Assembly: GCA_021848825.1 (NCBI GenBank)
Contig: JAJZTQ010000007.1
Span: forward strand, 1 to 64,000
Direction: 5' to 3'
Source: Pseudomonadota bacterium
Lineage (GTDB): Bacteria; Pseudomonadota; Gammaproteobacteria; Burkholderiales; JABEVD01
DNA: 64,000 bases
The notes below the pieces were generated by a model, which made no database searches, was not told the origin of the DNA, and saw only the letters and a list, made by a program, of their open reading frames with translations. The translations under genes were made by a program, and so were the position numbers. Shown here piece after piece: positions 57,908 through 64,000 of the stretch. Position 1 is the stretch's first letter, and each line of letters starts with the position of its first letter.

Positions 57908-58116
57908 GGAACCACTGATTTATTCCCATACGGTCGCGACGCGACTTTGGGGGATGATATTCGAGGCGCGCGGCGAAGTCGAATGGTCATTCCATTCGCG
58001 AGCCGGGCAACAAAGAAGATCGCCCGCAAAGCCCCGTCCATTTTGGTTGCGTGAAAACGAAGCGCAGCGCAGTTTTCCCAGCAACGCGATTTGCGCGGGA
58101 ATAAATCAGTGGTTCC
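57908..58116. mobile_element. 209-bp MITE with 20-bp perfect terminal inverted repeats
   Basis: GGAACCACTGATTTATTCCC at 57908-57927 is exactly repeated in reverse complement at 58097-58116. The element is flanked by TTAG on both sides (57904-57907 and 58117-58120), a 4-base target duplication. TTAG fits the YTAR target of the IS5 subgroup, so it is probably a non-autonomous relative of an IS5-type insertion sequence. It encodes no convincing protein and fills most of the proS-rppH gap (57881-58222). Confidence 0.85.
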
Positions 58117-58157
58117 TTAGCCTATTTTATCCTGAACCTCCCAATTTAGAAGAAACT

Positions 58158-58201
58158 TATCATTCTTTCCTTCCTTCGCGAAATGTGAAAGAATTGTGAT
58201 A
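58158..58201 (+). promoter_or_regulatory. Hairpin in the rppH leader
   Basis: TATCATTCTTTC (58158-58169) can pair with GAAAGAA (58187-58193) and TGATA (58197-58201), leaving a 3-base bulge TTG on one side. It ends 21 bases before the rppH start and just beyond the MITE. Confidence 0.35.
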
Positions 58202-58222
58202 GGAGAATTATCGGGGCCAATC

Positions 58223-58738
58223 ATGATCGACCGTGATGGATACCGCCCCAATGTCGGCATCGTTCTTTGCAATGCGAAGAACGAGGTTTTCTGGGGCAAG
58301 CGGATAAGACAGCATTCATGGCAATTCCCGCAAGGCGGGATCAAGCATGGCGAAACACCGGAACAGGCGATGTACCGGGAACTGATGGAGGAAGTGGGGC
58401 TTTCACCTGAGCATGTCAGGATACTGGGTAGGACGCGCGAATGGCTTCGCTACGAAGTGCCGCAGAACTGGGTGAGAAGGGAATGGAGCAGTCATTACAA
58501 GGGGCAGAAGCAGATCTGGTTCCTGCTGAGGCTGACAGGAAGGGACAGCGACGTCTGCCTTCGCTCGTCCGAACATCCTGAATTCGATGCATGGCGCTGG
58601 AACCATTACTGGATCCCGCTCAACACCGTGATCGAATTCAAGAGAGAAGTCTACAGGCAAGCCCTTCAGGAGCTTTCAAGATTCCTCCATCTTCCGCCCA
58701 GGGAAGGGGCGAAGGAAGAAAGAATCATGACTGGCTAG
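58223..58738 (+). CDS. rppH: RNA pyrophosphohydrolase
   Basis: Nudix enzyme that removes pyrophosphate from the 5' end of triphosphorylated mRNA, triggering decay. The 171-residue protein starts [17 protein letters not shown]. The Nudix box [20 protein letters not shown] begins near residue 38 and continues VGL, with all the key Glu/Arg residues. The conserved C-terminal half includes [10 protein letters not shown]. The start at 58223 is preferred to an upstream GTG at 58196. The 3' end overlaps the convergent glycine-zipper gene by 14 bases. Confidence 0.95.
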   Translation: MIDRDGYRPNVGIVLCNAKNEVFWGKRIRQHSWQFPQGGIKHGETPEQAMYRELMEEVGLSPEHVRILGRTREWLRYEVPQNWVRREWSSHYKGQKQIWFLLRLTGRDSDVCLRSSEHPEFDAWRWNHYWIPLNTVIEFKREVYRQALQELSRFLHLPPREGAKEERIMTG

Positions 58739-59279
58739 CAGGACCCTGCGATCCCGGCACGATATGGCCGTCCTTGACGGGGATGCGGGGGCCGGGATCG
58801 TGGTCCATGTTGACGGTTTCGTTCTTGCCGTTCAGCCTGTAAGTCACCCTGTACCCTAGCTTCTTCTTCTCGGTCGAATATTCCGTCCTGCAGTTCTTTT
58901 CGATCACCGTCTGTCTGTCGGATTTCTGCATGTTCTCCTGAACCTGGTTTCCCGCATAGCCGCCTGCCGCAGCGCCTGCCAGGGTCGCAATGGTCCTGCC
59001 GCTGCCGTTCCCGATCTGGTTGCCCAGCACGCCGCCGAGAATCGCGCCGACCGCCGTTCCTGCAATCCTGTTCGTATCCTGCACTGGCGCCTGCCTGCTC
59101 ACGGCCTCGTCCCTGCACACCCTGTGCGGCGTCCTGATATTCTGGTCCACTTCCTGCACGCTGATCACTTCAGCGTAACTCGGCCCCGACTTGTGCAGCA
59201 CCTCGTAGCCCGCAATGCCGCCTATCGCGGTGGCTGCCGCAGCGCCTCCTATAAGCCCCGTCAACAATGATTTGTTCAT
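58725..59279 (-). CDS. Glycine-zipper 2TM domain protein
   Basis: A 184-residue envelope protein. After an N-terminal membrane segment (about residues 5-25) comes a Cys-containing linker and then the glycine zipper [20 protein letters not shown], followed by a second stretch [16 protein letters not shown] (about 71-110 overall). The C-terminal part is basic and soluble. Such proteins (Rick_17kDa_Anti or SlyB-like) sit in the outer membrane or periplasm; the role is unproven. AAGGAGAGG upstream sets the start at 59279 rather than 59312. It lacks a clear lipobox. Confidence 0.85.
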   Translation of the reverse strand: MNKSLLTGLIGGAAAATAIGGIAGYEVLHKSGPSYAEVISVQEVDQNIRTPHRVCRDEAVSRQAPVQDTNRIAGTAVGAILGGVLGNQIGNGSGRTIATLAGAAAGGYAGNQVQENMQKSDRQTVIEKNCRTEYSTEKKKLGYRVTYRLNGKNETVNMDHDPGPRIPVKDGHIVPGSQGPASQS

Positions 59280-59357
59280 GATCCTCTCCTTACCCGAATC
59301 CGATTCGGCCATACAATATTATAGGAATTTTGACTGATTCGAGAAAGAAGATTTGCC

Positions 59358-59489
59358 ATGGAAATGAAGAAAATCAGCGGAAAGCTGAGCGCCATGGGCT
59401 GGGACAGGCGGAAAAGAATGCTGGCCGCGGCGCTCGGAGACGGCTCCGTTCCCGAATACAGGGGCATAGGCGAGGAAATCTGGCCTTAA
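59358..59489 (+). CDS. Small basic protein of unknown function
   Basis: A 43-codon ORF from ATG 59358 to TAA 59489 with core-type codon choice. The product begins MEMKKISGKLSAMGWDRRKR and ends GIGEEIWP. It is basic in the first half and acidic at the end. The upstream GAAGA is a weak ribosome site. It lies in the gap between the divergent glycine-zipper gene and the two-Cache gene. I do not recognise it. Confidence 0.45.
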   Translation: MEMKKISGKLSAMGWDRRKRMLAAALGDGSVPEYRGIGEEIWP

Positions 59490-59536
59490 CGCCGAAGCTC
59501 GACTAGGATGGAATGAGCGCTTCCCGGAGATCGCGC

Positions 59537-61003
59537 ATGAAGAAGCTCCTTTTCCTCCTGCTGGCAATGCTCCTGAGCGGGGCAGCTTTTTCCGCTCCTG
59601 CAGAACAAGATCTGAAACCGGCTCTTGTCAATGCCGCTGCAGGCTATCTGGACGATCTTTCCATGGACGTCCTGGCGATGCTGAAGATCGCAGCCGAGAC
59701 CCCCGAAGCAAGAAAGGGCGAATGGGAAGGCATCAGGCGCTATCTCGCGGAGGCGGAAAAACGCGTTCCAGGCGTTTATTTCTATGTTCTTCCGGACGGC
59801 AACTATTACACCCTTGAGCGGAATTTCACCAACCTGAACCTCATGAACAGGGGTTATTTCAAGCCGCTCTTCGAAGGCATGCCGGTGAAGGGCTACGAGG
59901 TCTACAGCCGTTCTTCAGGCAAGAAATCCGCGGTGATGGCAGAACCCATCGTGGTCGACGGCAGGGTGACAGGCGCGCTCGGCGCCTCCCTGTTCCTCGA
60001 TGAACTGCATGCTAGGCTGAATGCCCGGTTCGAGCTGCCTGCCGACTATACCTGGTTCGTCGTCAACGACGAGGGACTCGTGATCCTCGATTCGGAAAAG
60101 GATTTCATCTTCATGAATGCGCTGACCCAGGGCGGGGATTCGCTGAAGGAAGCCATGCTCGAATCGCTGAAAGGGGAAAGCGGCAAAATCCGGTACGAAA
60201 TGGACGGCCATGCAAGGGACGCTGTCTACAGGAAGCTGTCTTCGCTCGACTGGTGGATGATCCTCGCAAAAAAGCAGGAGGAAGGGGGCGCTGCCGAGAT
60301 TTCTCTGAATACTTTCGTGCCCAAGCTCCAGGGTGAACTCGATTCAATTGACGAAAAGACAAGGAAGCTGCTTTCTGGCGCGAAAATAAACTGGGACAAC
60401 GAAGCGGAGGTCCGCAAAACGCTCGATGCCGCCCTCAGGCAATCCCGTCTGATATTCGAGGCCGTTTACGTGGATGAAAAAGGCCGAATGAGGTATATCG
60501 AGCCCCACGATTACGTGAATTTCGAGGGATCGGACATCAGCAGTCAGGAACATGTCATCTCCATGCTGAGGCGGCACCGTCCCGTATTCAGCTCTGGATT
60601 CCCCGCAGTGGAGGGCTTCCAAGCCGTTGTCATCGCCTATCCGGTTTACGATCAGCGCGGCAGATTCAAGGGTTCCCTGAGCATCCTGATGCGCCCGGAA
60701 CTGATGCTCAGGACGCTCCTGAAGGAGGTGAAGATCCCTGCAGATCACGAATTGTGGGTGATGCAGCCTGACGGCATGATCGTCTACGACGAAGACAGAA
60801 GGGAAATAGGCAAGAATCTCTTCACCGACTCGAGCCGCGAAAGCCTCGTGAAACTCGCCCATGAAATAAGCGCAGAACCGCAAGGACAGGGCGATTATGT
60901 CGGCCTGAAAGGAAATGAAAAAACGACAAAGGCGGCAAGCTGGGGCACGGTCAGCCTTTTCGGCCGCGACTGGCGGGTGGTGCTCGCGCATCCCGTGAAG
61001 TGA
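59537..61003 (+). CDS. Periplasmic protein with two tandem dCache-like domains
   Basis: A 488-residue exported protein with a signal peptide (to about residue 20) and no further membrane helix. Two Cache-type sensor domains follow, the first about residues 25-255 (with PGVYFYVLPDGNYYTLERNF and NRGYFKPLFEG) and the second about 265-485 (with VYVDEKGRMRYIEPHDYVNF and DHELWVMQPDGMIVYDEDRR). Cache domains normally sit outside a histidine kinase, chemoreceptor or cyclase; here no output domain exists, so it may be a free periplasmic ligand binder. The start at 59537 follows GGAG at 59526-59529. Confidence 0.75.
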   Translation: MKKLLFLLLAMLLSGAAFSAPAEQDLKPALVNAAAGYLDDLSMDVLAMLKIAAETPEARKGEWEGIRRYLAEAEKRVPGVYFYVLPDGNYYTLERNFTNLNLMNRGYFKPLFEGMPVKGYEVYSRSSGKKSAVMAEPIVVDGRVTGALGASLFLDELHARLNARFELPADYTWFVVNDEGLVILDSEKDFIFMNALTQGGDSLKEAMLESLKGESGKIRYEMDGHARDAVYRKLSSLDWWMILAKKQEEGGAAEISLNTFVPKLQGELDSIDEKTRKLLSGAKINWDNEAEVRKTLDAALRQSRLIFEAVYVDEKGRMRYIEPHDYVNFEGSDISSQEHVISMLRRHRPVFSSGFPAVEGFQAVVIAYPVYDQRGRFKGSLSILMRPELMLRTLLKEVKIPADHELWVMQPDGMIVYDEDRREIGKNLFTDSSRESLVKLAHEISAEPQGQGDYVGLKGNEKTTKAASWGTVSLFGRDWRVVLAHPVK

Positions 61004-61037
61004 GGCTTCCCGGTCCCAATACCATTGCCAATTTTTC

Positions 61038-61065
61038 TTGACACCTGCGCCTTCTGGGCTAACTT
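61038..61065 (+). promoter_or_regulatory. Promoter of the C1 protease gene
   Basis: A perfect -35 TTGACA (61038-61043) is followed after 16 bases by TAACTT (61060-61065, 3 of 6). It lies 57 bases before the ATG at 61122. Confidence 0.45.
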
Positions 61066-61121
61066 GAGAACTGGAAGAGGGGATTCTATACGCATCATGA
61101 AATCAATTGAAGGAGGTTATC

Positions 61122-62081
61122 ATGGAACAGCAAGTCAAACTGATCATGGGCGGGCAGCCCGAGTATGTCATCGGCAAGGAGCCGGAACACGGCCCCATGG
61201 TCCAGATGGAAATGGAGCCCGGCGCGAAGCTCGGCATGGGCTGGCTGCCCGACTTCCCGGACATAAGGGATTATACGGCGGAGCACGAGAAGATAACGCC
61301 GATGCTGAAGAAAGCGAATCTCGCCCATCTGCCGAAAGCGCTTCCCGCCTCCGTCGATCTCCGCCCCTGGTGCTCGCCGATCGAAAACCAGGGCGCGCTG
61401 GGATCATGCACTGCGAATGCCGGAGTGGGCGTGGTCGAATACTTCGAGCGCAGGGCATTCGGAAAATTCCTCGATGCATCGAGGCTCTTCCTTTACAAGG
61501 CGACGAGGGACCTGATGCATGTCACCGGCGACACCGGTGCGTACTTGCGGACGACCATGGGCGCACTTGTCCTGTTCGGCACCCCGCCTGAAGAATACTG
61601 GCCCTACAACATCGCTTCGTTCGACGTGGAGCCTTCGGCATTCTGCTACGCTTTCGCCCAGAACTATCAGGCGATCCAGTACCTCAGGCTCGATCCCGCG
61701 GGCATGGCCAGGGATGTGCTGCTGAACACGATCAAGTGTTATCTCGCTGCTGGACTCCCTCCCATGTTCGGCTTCACCGTGTACAGCTCGATCTACAGCG
61801 TGGGCGCAACCGGCGCGATTCCTTTCCCCTGCCTGGGAGAAAAGGCAGTCGGCGGGCATGCGATCGTTGCGGTGGGATACAACGACGCCATGCAGATCAA
61901 GAATCCGAATTGCGCGACGGCCACGAAGGGCGCGCTCCTCATCAGAAATTCCTGGGGACCCGCATGGGGAGATCACGGCTACGGCTGGCTGCCTTACGAC
62001 TACGTGCTGAGAGGGCTCGCTGTCGACTGGTGGGCGCTGCTGAAGAACGAATGGCTGGACACTGGGATATTCAAACCCTGA
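61122..62081 (+). CDS. Papain-like (C1) cysteine protease
   Basis: A 319-residue protein of the C1A papain family. The active site is complete: Gln90 and Cys96 in ENQGALGSCTANA, His246 in GGHAIVAVGY, and Asn276 in IRNSWG. About 75 residues precede the core, including GMGWLPDFPDIRDYT, which is typical of bacterial members. There is no signal peptide and no transmembrane segment, so export, if any, is unconventional. GAAGGAGG before 61122 sets the start. A secreted Cys-rich protein is encoded 60 bases downstream, probably in the same transcript. Confidence 0.9.
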   Translation: MEQQVKLIMGGQPEYVIGKEPEHGPMVQMEMEPGAKLGMGWLPDFPDIRDYTAEHEKITPMLKKANLAHLPKALPASVDLRPWCSPIENQGALGSCTANAGVGVVEYFERRAFGKFLDASRLFLYKATRDLMHVTGDTGAYLRTTMGALVLFGTPPEEYWPYNIASFDVEPSAFCYAFAQNYQAIQYLRLDPAGMARDVLLNTIKCYLAAGLPPMFGFTVYSSIYSVGATGAIPFPCLGEKAVGGHAIVAVGYNDAMQIKNPNCATATKGALLIRNSWGPAWGDHGYGWLPYDYVLRGLAVDWWALLKNEWLDTGIFKP

Positions 62082-62084
62082 CAT

Positions 62085-62110
62085 GCAAAGGAGGCTTCGG
62101 CCTCCTTTGC
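62085..62110 (+). promoter_or_regulatory. UUCG-capped 11-bp hairpin between protease and secreted protein
   Basis: GCAAAGGAGGC (62085-62095) pairs perfectly with GCCTCCTTTGC (62100-62110) around the very stable loop TTCG. No T-run follows, so it is not a classical terminator. The stem contains an AAAGGAGG sequence. It could protect the protease mRNA from 3' decay or limit read-through into the next gene. Confidence 0.7.
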
Positions 62111-62141
62111 GCCGAAAGACGACGGAAAGGGAGGTGAAGCC

Positions 62142-62693
62142 ATGCGTCTCGTTTTCCTGCTTTTTTTCTTCTGGATGGCAAGCGCTGCCGCGGACGGCGT
62201 GAGATATCCGGGATCGATGTGCAGGGTCTGGTCAGGTCCCGGCGCTCATCTCTATTTCAGCAGCCTCGTCGCAAACGGCCTTCCCGCAAAAGCTGACCCG
62301 AGCGAAACGACCTGTCCTCCGCCCATCGCGGGAGGCTGCCCTCCCTGTGCGAGCACGCCTTCCTGCAGGAACGATCCTAAATACATCGTAAGAGCAGACT
62401 GCCCGGTCCCGAAAAGCTTCCCCGACAACGGAACCGAAAACGTCACGGTCGACGTCATAGACAGGCATGATCATTTCAACGTGGAATGCTACCTGACGAG
62501 CGCACTCTGGAATCCTGCCCTGAACACTTTCTCGCAGAACAGTGTCAAGCTTCAAAGCTCGGGGAAAAGCAATGCCATACAGCCCCTTGTCTTTCCGCCC
62601 CAGCTACCGGCGGGGCCGGCCTCCCACTGGTACATATCGTGCGCCCTTCCCCCGGACAGCGCGATCGTGTCCTATTATGTCAGGGAAAAATGA
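62142..62693 (+). CDS. Secreted Cys-rich protein of unknown function
   Basis: A 183-residue protein with a signal peptide (cleavage after about residue 18, in SAAA-DG). The mature part has at least eight cysteines, several in a Pro-rich stretch (TCPPPIAGGCPPCASTPSC), which suggests disulfide bonds in the periplasm or outside. The C-terminal half looks beta-rich. I do not recognise the family. GGGAGGTG precedes the start. Its close position after the C1 protease suggests a functional link such as substrate or inhibitor, but nothing in the sequence proves it. Confidence 0.7.
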   Translation: MRLVFLLFFFWMASAAADGVRYPGSMCRVWSGPGAHLYFSSLVANGLPAKADPSETTCPPPIAGGCPPCASTPSCRNDPKYIVRADCPVPKSFPDNGTENVTVDVIDRHDHFNVECYLTSALWNPALNTFSQNSVKLQSSGKSNAIQPLVFPPQLPAGPASHWYISCALPPDSAIVSYYVREK

Positions 62694-62715
62694 GGAGAGC
62701 GGCATCGGTAGGGAA

Positions 62716-63210
62716 TCAGAGATCGCCGTGGCTTGCGGCCAGCATCATGTCCTTGAGCGAATCCATCACCTGCTCCGCGCTCTTGCGAACGTCAGGCGGC
62801 AGGCCGTCGAGCATCTTTGGATCGATCATCATGGAAATGACCCAGCGCTTGCCCTGTGCATCTTCCAGGATGGCGATTCGGCAAGGCATGAAGGACACGA
62901 TCAGCGGCTCGACCTTCAGCATCTTGTCCGCCGTGATGCCGTCGCAGAAACTGAAGATCTCGACGCGCTTGGCCTTCTTTCCTGTCAGCGCCTCGATCTC
63001 CTTGTAGACCGGGCTCACGCCGACAAACTTCAGATTGTGCTGATTGGCCCGCAGCTTGAGCGAATCCGCTGCATCGTCGAAGCTGACGCTGTCGTCAATC
63101 TGGATTTTTGCGATCTGCGCGGGAATGCTGACATAGCTGATCCCGGTATCGGCAGAAAATGCAGGCCTCATGAAGAGCGCAAAGAGAAACATCAGGCTTA
63201 ATCGATACAT
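62716..63210 (-). CDS. Exported DUF302 domain protein
   Basis: A 164-residue protein with a signal peptide (to about residue 19) and one DUF302 domain (about 45-130). The family segments SFDDAADSLKLRANQHNLKF, EIFSFCDGITADKMLKVEP and FMPCRIAILEDAQGKRWV are visible. DUF302 proteins have a small alpha/beta fold; their biochemical role is unclear, though some sit beside sulfur or redox genes. It is convergent with the secreted-protein gene. Confidence 0.85.
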   Translation of the reverse strand: MYRLSLMFLFALFMRPAFSADTGISYVSIPAQIAKIQIDDSVSFDDAADSLKLRANQHNLKFVGVSPVYKEIEALTGKKAKRVEIFSFCDGITADKMLKVEPLIVSFMPCRIAILEDAQGKRWVISMMIDPKMLDGLPPDVRKSAEQVMDSLKDMMLAASHGDL

Positions 63211-63324
63211 GTCTTTTCCTCTTGTCCGTCAAGAAATATCTCCAGCATGCAAGGATACCCTCTGTTGCACTTGCAGTAAATCCGCGCGGCATGGGCATGC
63301 TAGGATAGATTATCAGGGTGCGCG

Positions 63325-64000
63325 ATGAACGATATCAGGAAGCGGGTATTCAAGCGTCTTTTCATAGGATGGCTGTTGCTTTCATTGGCAATCGGCTCGG
63401 TCGCGTTCTACCTGGAAATGATGAAAGTGGACAAGTTCGTGACGGGACTCGCGCTCGACGAATCCAGCTTTTTCACGTCCGTCCTGAGCAGGCAAAGCGT
63501 GAAGGAGACGGATCTCCTGATGCACGAGGCCGGTCTTGCCAGGCATTTCGCGATGATCGCGCTGTACGACGCGGAAGGAAAGCGCATTCTGCTCGCAATA
63601 AACCGCAGCGGCGTCATGGAAAATCGGGAAGTCCGCCCTTTCTACCCTGTCAGCGCCATGAAAAGCACGAGATTCATTTCTGAAGGGCATCTCTACATGC
63701 GGATCACGCTTCCGCTTCAAGACAGGGATGCCAGGCCGCTTGGCTATTTCGACGGCATCTACCAGGTCAGCGACAGGACTTTCAGGAATATCGAGATCGA
63801 CGTCGCAGGCACCCTGCTGCTCGTTGTCGTCGTCTGCTTCCTCACCGCCGTCATGCTCTATCCCATCATCATTTCCCTCAACAGGGAACTCATCAAGCTC
63901 TCCTCCGATCTCCTGAAGGGAAATATCGAGCTGATGGACGTGCTGGGCTGCGCCATTGCCAAGCGCGATTCGGACACCAATGCGCACAACTACAGGGTCA
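63325..64000 (+). CDS. HD-GYP domain sensor protein, cut by the window edge
   Basis: From ATG 63325 the frame stays open to the window end (225 codons). It has a first membrane segment (about residues 11-31), a periplasmic region of about 140 residues, a second membrane segment (about 172-192) and then a cytoplasmic start MDVLGCAIAKRDSDTNAHNYRV. That last stretch matches the opening of HD-GYP phosphodiesterases, which break down cyclic di-GMP. The HD and GYP motifs themselves lie outside the window, so activity cannot be judged. Confidence 0.75.
   Translation, partial: MNDIRKRVFKRLFIGWLLLSLAIGSVAFYLEMMKVDKFVTGLALDESSFFTSVLSRQSVKETDLLMHEAGLARHFAMIALYDAEGKRILLAINRSGVMENREVRPFYPVSAMKSTRFISEGHLYMRITLPLQDRDARPLGYFDGIYQVSDRTFRNIEIDVAGTLLLVVVVCFLTAVMLYPIIISLNRELIKLSSDLLKGNIELMDVLGCAIAKRDSDTNAHNYRV

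Noticed and set aside
57908-58116. Treating the inverted repeats as a proS/rppH operator
   Set aside because: The arms are 170 bases apart and bounded by a 4-base duplication, which fits a transposable element better.

Overview
The window looks like chromosomal DNA of a betaproteobacterium, probably a Nitrosomonadales-type lineage; the exact genus cannot be read from the sequence. The main evidence is gene order. A minus-strand run of 17 genes (35345 down to 18142) reads leuC-leuD-leuB-asd-fimV-(EcfT-like)-truA-trpF-trpB-trpA-accD-folC-SPOR-cvpA-purF-metZ-GNAT, which is a classic betaproteobacterial arrangement. A second run reads yicC-tpm-gmk-rpoZ-spoT. Core genes use AGG (Arg) and ATA (Ile) codons freely at moderately high GC, and many neighbours overlap by 4 bases (ATGA or TTGA).

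Layout. 1-2821: a left edge of different texture, with a perfect hairpin, REP-like remnants and two transporters (DMT and MFS). 3011-3733: a tandem CBM21 protein. 3953-7324: argF-argG-ppnP-yajQ-PilZ. 7306-10353: glutamine amidotransferase, aroC and an MFS transporter. 10334-15051 (minus): spoT, rpoZ, gmk, tpm, yicC, with a possible small RNA between tpm and yicC. 15175-18096: a loose group holding a short NAD-binding protein, a frameshifted small gene, a membrane-anchored TAXI protein, a DsrC-like protein without the family cysteines and an unknown small protein. 18142-35345: the long amino-acid, purine and cell-envelope cluster. 35441-36034: a Sco lipoprotein. 36024-42999: a six-gene hydrogenase-4-like membrane complex whose large subunit has lost all four Ni-Fe cysteines, directly behind metG. 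45239-46894: apbC and dcd. 47001-48933: an outer-membrane barrel protein, then a 20-codon leader ORF and an ornithine/lysine decarboxylase. 48920-57880: folA, a lipoprotein HtrA protease, a Lon-like protease, wrbA, yihY, a TlpA-like protein without CxxC, a lytic transglycosylase and proS. 57908-58116: a 209-bp MITE. 58223-64000: rppH, a glycine-zipper protein, a small ORF, a two-Cache periplasmic protein, a papain-like protease with a secreted Cys-rich partner, a DUF302 protein and the start of an HD-GYP protein cut by the window edge.

How the genes fit together. Most of the window is housekeeping: arginine, chorismate, leucine, tryptophan, methionine and purine synthesis, tRNA charging, stringent response, Fe-S carrier and nucleotide-pool enzymes. 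The most unusual items are the Ni-Fe-less Hyf-like complex (an Ehr-type ion-pumping module of unknown electron partner), the leader ORF ahead of the decarboxylase, the double CBM21 protein, the cysteine-free DsrC-like protein beside a membrane-anchored TAXI protein, the IS5-type MITE, and the protease/secreted-protein pair joined by a UUCG hairpin whose stem holds a Shine-Dalgarno-like sequence.
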